Source: Doris montereyensis (lineage: Eukaryota > Mollusca > Gastropoda > Nudibranchia > Dorididae). Taken from it: DNA of 64,000 nt. Position 1 is the stretch's first letter; each line of letters starts with the position of its first letter. Where the stretch lies: contig JAXRKP010000026.1 in NCBI GenBank assembly GCA_037039925.1, forward strand, positions 432,001 through 496,000, read 5' to 3'. A program made the position numbers and the translations under genes. A model generated the notes under the pieces. That model made no database searches. It was not told the DNA's origin and saw only the letters and a list, made by a program, of their open reading frames with translations. Positions 45,063 to 54,590 of the stretch are shown here, in pieces.

Positions 45063-45153
45063 AAATCCCTGGTCCTTACTATGAAATGTCGTCATTCCCT
45101 GAAACCAAAGTGGAAAAATGGGTCAACAGGAACAGAGCCAAGCAGTTTTTAGC
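45063..45153 (+). CDS. PLCG1: PLCG exon: Y box (SSFPETK block)
   Basis: Encodes EIPGPYYEMSSFPETKVEKW then VNRNRAKQFL. MSSFPETKxxK is the hallmark of the Y box in PLC gamma. Acceptor TTTCAG. The donor GTATCC at 45154 leaves two bases of an alanine codon completed by C at 46036, giving FLAYHR. Confidence 0.94.
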
Positions 45154-45214
45154 GTATCCTTGTCGAACATTTTAGTGTAAAGCCTTTGTCTTGCTGTTTT
45201 CTCATGTCTCATGA

Positions 45215-45600
45215 TGCAAACTTTCAGTGCCTTTTTTCCACTCATTGAGATGCAAACTTTCAGTGCCTTATTCCACTCATTGAGAAGCAAGCTTTCAGTG
45301 CCTTATTCCACTCATTGAGAAGCAAGCTTTCAGTGCCTTATTCCACTCATTGAAATGCAAGCTTTCAGTGCCTTATTCCACTCATTGAGAAGCAAGCTTT
45401 CAGTGCCTTATTCCACTCATTGAGATGCAAACTTTCAATGCCTTATTCCACTCATTGAAATGCAAACTTTCAGTGCCTTATTCCACTCATTGAGATGCAA
45501 ACTTTCAGTGCCTTATTCCACTCACTGAGATGCAAACTTTCAGTGCCTTATTCCACTCACTGAGATGCAAACTTTCAGTGCCTTATTCCACTCATTGGGT
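45215..45600. repeat. 35-bp minisatellite
   Basis: About 11 copies of TTGAGATGCAAACTTTCAGT plus GCCTTATTCCACTCA, with AAGCAAGC variants in the middle. Confidence 0.94.
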
Positions 45601-45654
45601 TTGAATCTTTGATTTCTGCATTCCACTCATGGTGCTTTGAATGTACACAAATTT

Positions 45655-45885
45655 CTTCCAGGCTGTTGCAGGCCATAGAGTTGTAGCTTGTCCTAGTTTC
45701 TATACAATGAGAACATGAGATAAATATTGCCTCTGGTCGTGACGCTAGTCTGTCACAGATTTTATCCTCCCAGTTGATGCTGATACCCATCAGTATCTGG
45801 GTCGAATTAGAGGATGTGTGTTAAATGGCTTTGCAAAGGAACACAATGTCAGACCTAGGATTGCCAGGATTCAAACCGGTTGGCG
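45655..45885 (-). mobile_element. tRNA-related SINE-like copy, minus, decayed
   Basis: Shares TTCCAGGCTGTTGCAGGCC, GACGCTAGTCTGTCACAG, ACACAATGTCAGACCTAGG and GGATTCAAACCGG with the family at 4065 and 35452. It runs straight into a copy of the dispersed module at 45885. Confidence 0.6.
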
Positions 45886-46005
45886 GGAACTGCTGGTAGG
45901 TCCTACTTCGTTCCTTTATTCTCTTACTCGTCTTTCTTCTTGGTGCTTCGCCCTGAGATGCCCGCACATGGGGGAAAGTTTAAATGTCGATGAAACAAAG
46001 AGACA
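45885..46005 (+). mobile_element. Dispersed repeat module
   Basis: Contains CTGCTGGTAGGTCCTACTTC, GTCTTTCTTCTTGGTGCTTC, GCCCTGAGATGCCCGCACAT and AATGTCGATGAAACAAAG. It ends about 30 bp before the acceptor of the next exon. Confidence 0.6.
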
Positions 46006-46035
46006 AAGTTTTCTTTCCCTGACTCGCATGCTCAG

Positions 46036-46205
46036 CTATCACCGCGTCAGTTGAGTCGGGTGTACCCCAAAGGTCAGAGGGTAGATTCCTCCAACTACGA
46101 CCCGATTCCTATCTGGAACTGCGGCTCCCAGATGTTGGCCCTCAACTACCAGACACCAGATAGGGCGATGCAGCTCAACCAGGGACGCTTTCTCTTGAAC
46201 GGCAG
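46036..46205 (+). CDS. PLCG1: PLCG exon: Y box core, frameshifted
   Basis: From the spliced frame it starts YHR, then one base is missing at about 46044-46047 and the frame would stop. The next frame reads [37 protein letters not shown] and [10 protein letters not shown]. SRVYPKGxRxDSSNYDP and GxQxxALNxQTxD are the substrate-binding part of the Y box. Acceptor CTCAG, donor GTGAGC. Phase is right if one base is restored. Confidence 0.94.
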
Positions 46206-46309
46206 GTGAGCTTACTAGTGTGTATGTCTATAAGTGTGTTTGGAAATGTTGTCATTTGTTACTCGTTGTGGATGAACTTTTACCTTTATTGCTTTTCCGT
46301 CTGTCTCAG

Positions 46310-46417
46310 ATGCGGCTACGTCCTCCAACCAGAGGTCATGCGTCATGATGTGTACAACCCGTATGAGAAGAAGTTCCTCATGTCCTGGGCGTTGACCCAT
46401 TGACCCTAAACATCACA
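46310..46417 (+). CDS. PLCG1: PLCG exon: Y box end to C2 start, frameshifted
   Basis: Reads CGYVLQPEVMRHDVYNPYEK then KFLM. After about 46380 the expected continuation, LGVDPLTLNIT, is one frame over, and the current frame hits TGA in the next codons. GYVLxPxxMR closes the Y box, and PLTLNIT is the first C2 strand. Acceptor CTCAG, donor GTACGT, phase 0 if one base is added. Confidence 0.92.
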
Positions 46418-46444
46418 GTACGTCCTCCTTTGCATCTGGTGTTA

Positions 46445-46575
46445 CTCATGCTTTGATGTATTTATACATTGTATAATTTAAGGGTTGATATATCTATACA
46501 CTGTACAATTTTAGGCTTGATGTATTTATACACTGTACAATTTTAGGCTTGATGTATTTATACACTAGAATTTTA
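46445..46575. repeat. About 40-bp minisatellite, three copies
   Basis: Copies share TTGATGTATTTATACACTGT and ACAATTTTAGGC. The last is truncated and leads into the next array. Confidence 0.8.
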
Positions 46576-46584
46576 AGGTTGGTG

Positions 46585-48705
46585 TATTCACCTAAATTAA
46601 ACGTATGGCTCAAAGGAAAGAGTATGTAGTCACTTTCATTAAAAGTATGGCTCAAAGGCAAGAGTTTGTATGGTATGTATTTACCTAAACTAAACGTATA
46701 GCTCAAAAGCAACAGTTTGTATGGTCTATAGTCACCTAAATTAAATGTATGGCTCAAAGGGAAGAGTTTATATGGTATGTAGCCATCTTCATTATACATA
46801 TGGCTCAAAGGGAAGAGTGTGTATGGTATGTAGTCATTTAAACTAAACGTATGACTCAAAGGAAGAGTGTGTATGGTATGTAGTCATTTAAACTAAACGT
46901 ATGACTCAAAGGGAAGAGTATGTATGGTATGTAGTCATTTAAACTAAACGTATGACTCAAAGGGAAGAGTGTGTATGGTATGTAGTCATTTAAACTAAAC
47001 GTATGACTCAAAGGGAAGAGTGTGTATGGTATGTAGTCATTTAAACTAAACGTATGACTCAAAGGGAAGAGTGTGTATGGTATGTAGTCATTTAAACTAA
47101 ACGTATGACTCAAGGGAAGAGTGACTCAAGAGGAAGAGTTTGTATGATATGTAGTCATTTCATTAAACATATGGCTCATGATATGTAGCATATGGCTCAA
47201 GGGAAGAGTTGTATGGTATGTAGTCACCTTCATTAAACGTATGGCTCAAGAGGAAGAGTTTGTATGATATGTAGTCACCTTCATTATGGCTCAAGGGAAG
47301 AGTGTGTATGATATTAGTCACCTTCATTAAACGTATGGCTCAAGGGAAAGAGTGTGTATGATATGTAGTCACCTTCATTAAACATATGGCTCAAAGGAAA
47401 GAGTGTGTATGATATGTAGTCACCTTCATTAAAATGGCTCAAAGGGAAGAGTTTGTGGCTCAAAGAGTGTGTATGATATGTAGTCACCTTCATTAAATGG
47501 CTCAAGGGAAGAGTGTGTATGATATGTAGTCACTTCATTAAACGTGGCTCAAAAGGGAGCTTCATTAAAACGTATGACTCAAGAGGAAGAGTTTGTATGA
47601 GATATTGTGGCTCAACAAAGCTGTAAATGATATGTAGTCAGCTCAACAGGTGTGTATGATTCCATTAAACGTATGGCTCAAAGGGAAGAGTGTGTATGAT
47701 ATGTAGTCAGCTCTATTAAACGTATGGCTCAAAGGGAAGAGTGTGTATGATATGTAGTCAGCTTCATTAAACGTATGGCTCAAAGGGAAGAGTTTGTATG
47801 ATATGTAGTCAGCTCTATTAAACGTATGGCTCAAAGGGAAGAGTGTGTATGATATGTAGTCAGCTCTATTAGACGTATGGCTCAAAGGGGAAGAGTGTGT
47901 ATGATATGTAGTCAGCTTCATTAAACGTATGGCTCAAAGGGAAGAGTGTGTATGATATGTAGTCACCTCCATTAGATGTATAGCTCAAAGGGAAGAGTGT
48001 GTATGATGTAGTCAGCTTCATTAAACGTATGGCTCAAAGGGAAGAGTGTATGATATGTAGTCAGCTTCATTAAACGTATGGCTCAAAGGGAAGAGTGTGT
48101 ATGATATGTAGTCAGCTCTATTAGACGTATTGCTCAAAGGGAAGAGTGTGTATGATATGTAGTCAGCTTCATTAAACGTATGACTCAAGAGGAAGAGTTT
48201 GGATATGTAGTCACCTTGGGTTAAACATATGGTATGATATGTAGTCACCTCCAACAAAGAGTTTGTATGATATTAGACGTATGGCTGATGAAGGGAAGAG
48301 TTTGTATGATATGTAGTCAGCTTCATTAGACGTATGGCTGAAAGGGAAGAGTGTGTATGATATGTGAGTCACCTCCATTAGACGTATGGGTCAAAGGGAA
48401 GAGTTTGTATGATATGTAGTCGCCTTCATTAAACGTATGGCTCAAAGGGAAGAGTGTGTATGATATGTAGTCACCTCTATTAGACGTATGGCTGAAAGGA
48501 AGAGTTTGTATGATATGTAGTCAGCTTCATTAGACGTATGGCTCAAAGGAAAGATTGTGTATGATATATAGTCAGCTTCATTAAACGTATGGCTCAAAGG
48601 CAAGAGTGTGTATGATATGTAGTCAGCTTCATTAGACGTATGGCTCAAAGGAAGAGTGTGTAAGATATGTAGTCACTAATCTAGACGTATGGCTCAAAGG
48701 GTTGA
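46585..48705. repeat. About 51-bp satellite
   Basis: About 40 copies of GTATGATATGTAGTCACCTT plus CATTAAACGTATGGCTCAAA and GGGAAGAGTGT. A uniform block with AAACTAAACGTATGACTC lies at 46830-47115. The rest is mixed, with many partial units around 47140-47660. Minus-strand open frames here are repeat readthrough. Confidence 0.94.
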
Positions 48706-48709
48706 GTTA

Positions 48710-49187
48710 TAATCTGGGTTTGGGTTGCTACTTTTTTTTGGATTGTCTTTTTTGTTGTTGTCGTTTTTGTTCATAGGCAAGTTTTTAAAAATTCTTGTGT
48801 AGGGACTTGGAGGTCACTTGCATGTACTAATCAGGGTCTTTCTACGCTACAGGGTAAGGGGTAGGTAGGTGTAGTGCCTGCATCTAACTTGTACTAACTT
48901 GTACTTGTTGGTTTGACCCACACCGGAGTCTATTTTTAAATTTGAATGCCGCAGAGTTTTATGTAGCCAACTTGGGTTTTGTAGGCATCACAATCAGACC
49001 TTTCCTGGCATGTCATCATATGAGTGAGTGATAAAACTCTGCTTTCATTTTATCCAATGTGTTTGTTCACGTTTGTAACATATTTTCTAGAAAGTCCGTT
49101 TCTTCTCTGTCTTATGAAGAATTGTCTAACTTTGTCATCTCGTCTTGAATATAATCAATTTTTGTTTTAACCTTTGACCTTGATTAG
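48710..49187. other. Intron sequence without recognised feature
   Basis: Short unique stretch between the 51-bp array and the C2 exon. Nothing recognised. Confidence 0.4.
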
Positions 49188-49302
49188 ATCATGGCGTCCA
49201 GTGCACCTGGTGAAACAAAGTCCGCGGCGCCATCCCCGTTTGTGGAGATTGAGATTTGCGGCATGGAGTGTGACAATCAAAAGTTCAACCTGGCATCCTG
49301 TG
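49188..49302 (+). CDS. PLCG1: PLCG exon: C2 domain first part, locally disturbed
   Basis: In the spliced frame it reads IMASSAPGETKSAAPSPFVE and IEICGMECDNQKFNLASC. SPFVEIEIxGxExD is the C2 block of PLC gamma. The segment before it should resemble ARHLxKxxRG. HLVK and KVRGAI are visible here only in the two other frames, which suggests compensating small indels within about 40 bp. Acceptor GATTAG, donor GTAGGC, phase 1. Confidence 0.85.
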
Positions 49303-49369
49303 GTAGGCTGGCAATTTCATTGGTTAGAATAATTTGCGCATGCTTTGCTTTTCCTTTTTCCTTTCTCTT

Positions 49370-49495
49370 TCCACTGCAGTGGCGACTGGTAGGTTGTACT
49401 TCTTTCCTCTCAGTCTTTCATCGGTTTCCTCTTGATCATTTCTGAGATCATTGCGTATTGTGGACAAAGGCTATATTCTAATGAAACAAACTCTA
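49370..49495 (+). mobile_element. Dispersed repeat module
   Basis: Carries GGCGACTGGTAGGTTGTACT, TTCCTCTTGATCATTTCTGA and TTCTAATGAAACAAACTC, again the module described at 8790. The leading CTGCAGTGGCGACT may be host sequence. Confidence 0.5.
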
Positions 49496-49499
49496 CCAT

Positions 49500-50215
49500 C
49501 ACTAAGCTTTCTTGTTTTTTTTACTTTTCTTTTTCTTCTTTTCTTTTTTCTTCTTTTTTATCAGTAGGGGAAAGGCGATCTTTACCTAGAGGTTGTTCTT
49601 TTCATGAGGGGAATATTTTATTGAACGGAATTCCAGCATGATATGTCTTGCTACTTATTTGACTACTGCTGTTGTCTTTTCCATCATTTCAAACTATTGC
49701 CCTCATTGTGTTTCCACCATTAGAAAAGTTTTCATGGCTCAGCTGGTTGGTGGATGGGTTCTGATTTTGCTTCTAAAGAGCCTGTGTGACATCTGTAAAT
49801 CATCTGGTTGTTTCTGCTAGAAAATATGCTATGCAGGTCACACCCAAGTTAATTTGTGTTGATCAGGTCACTCATAAACTATGAAGGTCATAAAAAACTG
49901 GCTGGAAAAGTTGATAAAAGATACAATAACTTATTGTTAACATTATCTGCTATTAACTAAAATATTGCGCATGCGCCCGTGCCCCCCCCCACACACACAC
50001 ACACATCCCCACCATTAGCATCATTGGCAGTCCTTGACTCCACGCACATTTTTTGCTCCATCTGGCCATTGTTGGTTTTAAAAAATTATATTTTGTTAGA
50101 AAGGACAAAGACTGACTGAAACAGAGAAAAATGGCAGAAACTGAAATCATGTGGTGTTGATGAGATCTCCTTTGTGCAGACGTAATATGCTTTCCTGTTT
50201 TTTCATTGCTCTCAG
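49500..50215. other. Intron sequence without recognised feature
   Basis: Contains a T/C-rich patch, a C run plus (CA)n at 49981-50006, and otherwise unique sequence. Confidence 0.45.
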
Positions 50216-50374
50216 TGGACAACGGTCTGAACCCAGTGTGGGGTGAGAACTGTGTCTTTGACATTCTGTGTCCTGAGCTGGCGTTAATCCGATTCACCGT
50301 CATGGACGAGGACATGTTCGGCGACCCAAGCTTCCTGGGGCAGGCCTGCTACCCAGTCAAGAGTATTCGACAAG
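50216..50374 (+). CDS. PLCG1: PLCG exon: C2 domain core
   Basis: Encodes VDNGLNPVWGENCVFDILCP, LALIRFTVMDEDMFGDPSFL and QACYPVKSIRQ. DNGxNPxW and the RFxVxDEDM strand are canonical C2 calcium/membrane-binding blocks. Acceptor CTCAG, donor GTAATG, phase 1. It is intact. Confidence 0.97.
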
Positions 50375-50379
50375 GTAAT

Positions 50380-50850
50380 GAATTCAACCTGTAATATATT
50401 GGCATTGCTGAATGAACGAGTGTACAATTGGACGAGTGTGTGTGTGTCACTCTTTTATATGAAGTGTACAAAAGTTATATCATTAAAGACTTCCGGCTCC
50501 TTTTGGCTTAAGAGTGAACGGACAAAATAACCAACATGTCTCGTTAGAGCGTCTCTCATTGTTACCATCCAATTTGATAGGGATGCTAGGTGTATGTCAA
50601 ACATGAGACAACCATTAGGTAAAGAGAAAAACTCTAACTTTTTCAAAAAAAAATAATCAAAGTAATTTCCCATCACATTTGTTGTGGTGGAGGAAAAATG
50701 CAAGGCATTTCGCAAACAAGAGGCAGCTCTTTGGAAACTTTGAGGAATTGTTTTAACGATGAAATGTGAAAAGCAGGGAAAAGTTGGGAAGAGTTGAGAT
50801 TGCTTGCTCAGTACCGGGTACAATGAAGGAAGTTTTTGTTTTTAGCATGG
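50380..50850. other. Intron sequence without recognised feature
   Basis: A short GT run lies near 50439. The remainder is unique and carries no recognised signal. Confidence 0.4.
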
Positions 50851-50854
50851 TGTG

Positions 50855-51590
50855 CTTAGTTATACCTATCACATATAAAATGTATGCTTTACAGACAGTT
50901 ATACCTATCACATATAAAATGTATGCTTTACAGACGGTTATACCTATCACATATAAGATATATGCTTTACAGACAGTTATACCTATCACATATAAGATGT
51001 ACACTTTACAGACAGTTATACCTATCACATATAAAATGTATGCTTTACAGACAGTTATACCTATCACATATAAGATGTATGCTTTACAGACAGTTATACC
51101 TATCACATATAAGATGTATGCTTCACAGACAGTTATACCTATCACATATAAGAGTATGCTTCACGGTTATACCTATCACATATAAGATGTATGCTTCACA
51201 GACAGTTATACCTATCGCATATAAGATGTATGCTTCACAGACAGTTATACCTATCACATATAAGATGTATGCTTCACAGACAGTTATACCTATCACATAT
51301 AAGATGTATGCTTCACAGACAGTTATACCTATCACATATAAGATGTATGCTTCACAGACAGTTATACCTATCACATATAAGATGTATGCTTCACAGACAG
51401 TTATACCTATTATACCTATCACATATAAGATGTATGCTTCACAGACAGTTATACCTATCACATATAAGATGTATGCTTCACAGACAGTTATACCTATCAC
51501 ATATAAGATGTATGCTTTACAGACAGTTATACCTATCACATATAAGATGTATGCTTCACAGACGGTTATACCTATAAGCATACAAGATGT
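50855..51590. repeat. 39-bp satellite
   Basis: About 18-19 copies of ACAGTTATACCTATCACATA plus TAAGATGTATGCTTCAC. An early block has GCTTTAC, a later one GCTTCAC. The unit is 13 codons and stop-free in several frames on both strands, hence long but meaningless open frames. Confidence 0.95.
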
Positions 51591-51679
51591 ATGTTGTCAC
51601 AAGCAGTCATTTGAATTAAAATTGTTTCATTATTTTCTTATGCAGTGCACTTGCTTTTTAAACAAACAAAAAAATAAGA

Positions 51680-52000
51680 TGGGGGTTGGGGAGGGACATT
51701 GATTCAAATTAATGTTGTGATTTGTAAGAGAGAGGGATGGGGGGAGGGACATTGATTCAAATTAATGTTATGATTTGTAAGAGAGAGGGGGATGGGGGAG
51801 GGACATTGACTCAATGATTAATGTTAATGTTATGATTTGTAAGAGAGAGGGGGATGGGGGAGGGACATTGACTCAAATTAATGTTATGATTTGTAGAGAG
51901 AGGGGATGGGGGAGGACATTGACTCAAATTAATGTTATGATTTGTAAGAGAGAAGGGGTTGGGGGAAGGGCATTGACTCAAATTAATGTTATGCTTTGTT
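51680..52000. repeat. About 50-bp minisatellite near the acceptor
   Basis: About six copies of GGGGAGGGACATTGACTCAA plus ATTAATGTTATGATTTGTAA and GAGAGAGGGGAT. The last copy merges into the polypyrimidine tract of the acceptor at 52013. Confidence 0.93.
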
Positions 52001-52013
52001 TGCATTCCTGCAG

Positions 52014-52102
52014 GTTATCGCTCCAATTCCACTGTGCAATGGTTTCTCTGAACAGTTTGAACTGTCGTCTCTGCTCATTTTCATTGAGATGAGAACCCCA
52101 AG
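52014..52102 (+). CDS. PLCG1: PLCG exon: C2 domain end, frameshifted
   Basis: The spliced frame begins GYRS and then reaches a stop. One extra A at about 52026-52028 (TCCAATT for TCCATT) would explain it, since the next frame reads IPLCNGFSEQFELSSLLIFI then EMRTP. GYRxxPLxNxxSExxELxSLLIxI is the last C2 strand set of PLC gamma. Acceptor CTGCAG, donor GTGAGG. Confidence 0.92.
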
Positions 52103-52194
52103 GTGAGGATACGCATTCCACTCTTTCTCTTTGGCCAACTTGGGTTTGTCTTCATGTTTTCCATCCTCACAATTAGTGTTTTGGTGACCAAGTG

Positions 52195-52805
52195 GTTAGG
52201 CTTCCAAGAGAACCAATTTGTTGGCTTAGAATAGAAAAGATACTAGGTGGCATTGCTGAGCACTGAAAACTAATTTGTTGGCTAAGAATAGAAAAGATAC
52301 TAGGTGGCATTGCTGAGCACTGAAAACTAATTTGTTGGCTTAGAATAGAAAAGATACTAGGTGGCATTGCTGAGCACTGAAAACTAATTTGTTGGCAAAG
52401 AATAGAAAAGATACTAGGTGGCATTGCTGAGCACTGAAAACCAATTTGTTGGCTTAGAATAGAAAAGATACTAGGTGGCATTGCTGAGCACTGAAAACCA
52501 ATTTGTTGGCTTAGAATAGAAAAGATACTAGGTGGCATTGCTGAGCACTGAAAACCAATTTGTTGGCTAAGAATAGAAAAGATACTAGGTGGCTTTGCTG
52601 AGCACTGAAAACCAATTTCTTGGCTTAGCATAGAAAAGATACTAGGTGGCATTGCTGAGCACTGAAAACCAATTTGTTGGCTTAGAATAGAAGAGATACT
52701 AGGTGGCATTGCTGAGCACTGAAAACCAATTTGTTGGCTTAGAATAGAAAAGATACTAGGTGGCATTGCTGTGCACTGAAAACCAATTTGTTGGCTTAGC
52801 ATAGT
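52195..52805. repeat. 57-bp minisatellite
   Basis: About 10.5 copies of TTGGCTTAGAATAGAAAAGA plus TACTAGGTGGCATTGCTGAG and CACTGAAAACCAATTTG. It is very uniform. The 57-bp length (19 codons) makes a long minus-strand open frame that I do not regard as a gene. Confidence 0.95.
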
Positions 52806-53054
52806 CTGAAACACCATTTTCCAGTTGTTACCAACGCCAGCACGTTTCAAACAACGTAAAAGTCGCACCTGGCAAATATCTGCGTACGCCAAAGTATTAT
52901 GATTGTTGCACTCAGGTTGACAGGATGAAAACAAAATCCAAACACCAAGGATAGAAGTAAAAAGACAAATATATCCCCACACAAGTACCAGACTCACGGA
53001 CTGTACATCATTTATCCCCCAACAGGCCATTTCATTCAAAGTCCTTCTCAACTC

Positions 53055-53225
53055 CTGTTAGGGGCTTCATACTAACACTCTGACAAGATCTTTCTCTAAC
53101 TATATCTGGGTATTCATTCACACCTGAGTCAAGTGAGGAAAACAGAGTAAAGTACCTTTCCTAAGAGTCCAACGTTTTGAAAGAACGCCGGGCCAGCCAT
53201 GGGTTTTTTAACCAATATCGTCATG
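53055..53225. mobile_element. Dispersed repeat shared with 30120-30415
   Basis: Carries CTGGGTATTCATTCACACCT and AGAGTCCAACGTTTTGAAAG. See the copy at 30230. Confidence 0.55.
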
Positions 53226-53319
53226 ACTTCAAACTCACAACATTACGGTTTTACTCCAACACCTACAAACACGAAAAGACAAAAGGGGAAAGTTGAGTAA
53301 ATAATAAGAATTCATCATT

Positions 53320-53470
53320 TGGGTGGGTGTCTGACGGGGACTCCTACTAGGTCCTACTATTTCCTTTCACCCTTTCACATGTCATTCATCTAGTTGTTTC
53401 CTCTTAATTCACCCTGTGATCACCACCTATGGTGGACTCGGTAAACTGCAATGTAAGAAAACAAACAAGC
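53320..53470 (+). mobile_element. Dispersed repeat module
   Basis: Carries GACTCCTACTAGGTCCTACT, TAGTTGTTTCCTCTTAATTC and ACCCTGTGATCACCACCTAT, then TGGTGGACTCGGTAAACTGC. Same family as 8790. Confidence 0.55.
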
Positions 53471-53588
53471 TGCATTCACCCTTAGATCATTGCATATGAT
53501 TGACGCTGTGAATTCAACAGACTGAGAGAATGTCTACCGCCTTGCTATCAATTTGTTTAAATATTTCAATCTTGTCCTTGCCGTGCAG

Positions 53589-53774
53589 GAGGGCGAAGAA
53601 AGCGATATCTACACCAGTATTCAACAGCTGAGAGAAGAGTCGGACAAACTGACCGCCCAGATTGAGTCGCTAGAGATTTGTGGTGATGGGGGAAAACGCA
53701 AGCATAGTCAAGAGAGAGCTGGAGAGCACGCAGGAACGGCTGTTGGCGAAGCACCAGGAGAGACAACAGAGGAA
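53589..53774 (+). CDS. PLCG1: PLCG exon: C-terminal acidic coiled-coil tail
   Basis: The first half reads EGEESDIYTSIQQLREESDK then LTAQIESLEI. The second half, one frame over from about 53670-53683, reads VMGENASIVKRELESTQERL then LAKHQERQQRK. Both are heptad-rich, coiled-coil-like. The exon needs one base at its start to keep phase with the C2 exon, so it holds two frame problems. Acceptor GTGCAG, donor GTAAGT (phase 2). The vertebrate tail after C2 does not obviously resemble this. Confidence 0.8.
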
Positions 53775-54590
53775 GTAAGTCATTTTCTGATTTTGACGTC
53801 ATAGTCGTTAATGGACAAGATTTGAGTTATGGGCCTATTTATTATAGTTTATATTTCAATATCAATTCTAGCAGTGTGGGTTGGGTTTTTTTTTGCATAC
53901 AACGTTTCGTTAGATTTTGTTTTTGCTGTATAAGCTGAGGTCTGAAGTGATTTATTTTTTCGGGCTTTTTCCCATTAGTCTAGTTCTCATTTGGTTTTTC
54001 AACATGAAAGTCAGTCTTTTTGTTTTGTCTGTTTACATATTTTAGCGTTGTTTTCCCTCTGCATGGATTAACATTTGTTATTTAATTTTTCCAAAGAATG
54101 TTAACATTTTTTTTGTTTTATGGCTAGAAATTCCATTGTTTCCTATGTACATTTTGTCGTTTTGTTTCCATTTTTTCCCCCATTAGGAAGTTTTGAGGGT
54201 AGGTACTCTATCTATAAGACTTTTGTACTATCAAAAGAAAATATTTTCTTTATTAATATTACTCAACCACCAACTGTATGTGTATTTACTTCGTCCACAG
54301 TTAAATTTGGAAATAACTTTTAATCTAAAAACTATATATATAAGTCTTTAAAAATCTTACATGCTGCAATATAAAGATGCATTTAAACTTCAAAGCAACT
54401 AAAACTAAGACTTCTACATTGTTTCAGCTTTTAAGGTATTAAAAACTTCATTTTGAAAATACATAAATAAATAAATAACCCAAAATTGTAGACCCATATC
54501 AATAATTTAATCTTTATTTGTTGAGAATAACAATTTAAAGTAAGTCAGAAAATGTATATCATTATGCTTCATATTACAAAAGAACTTTAT
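53775..54590. other. Start of 9.5-kb last intron, no feature
   Basis: T-rich then AT-rich unique sequence leading into the giant array. No open frame with family signature. Confidence 0.45.

Noticed and set aside
50755..51705. Open frames up to 272 codons in several frames
   Set aside because: A 39-bp satellite (13 codons per unit), open in several frames at once, which is a signature of repeat readthrough rather than coding.
52173..53051. 292-codon open frame on the minus strand
   Set aside because: Two thirds is a 57-bp minisatellite (19 codons per unit). The leading unique part has no recognised motif and lies antisense in a PLCG intron.
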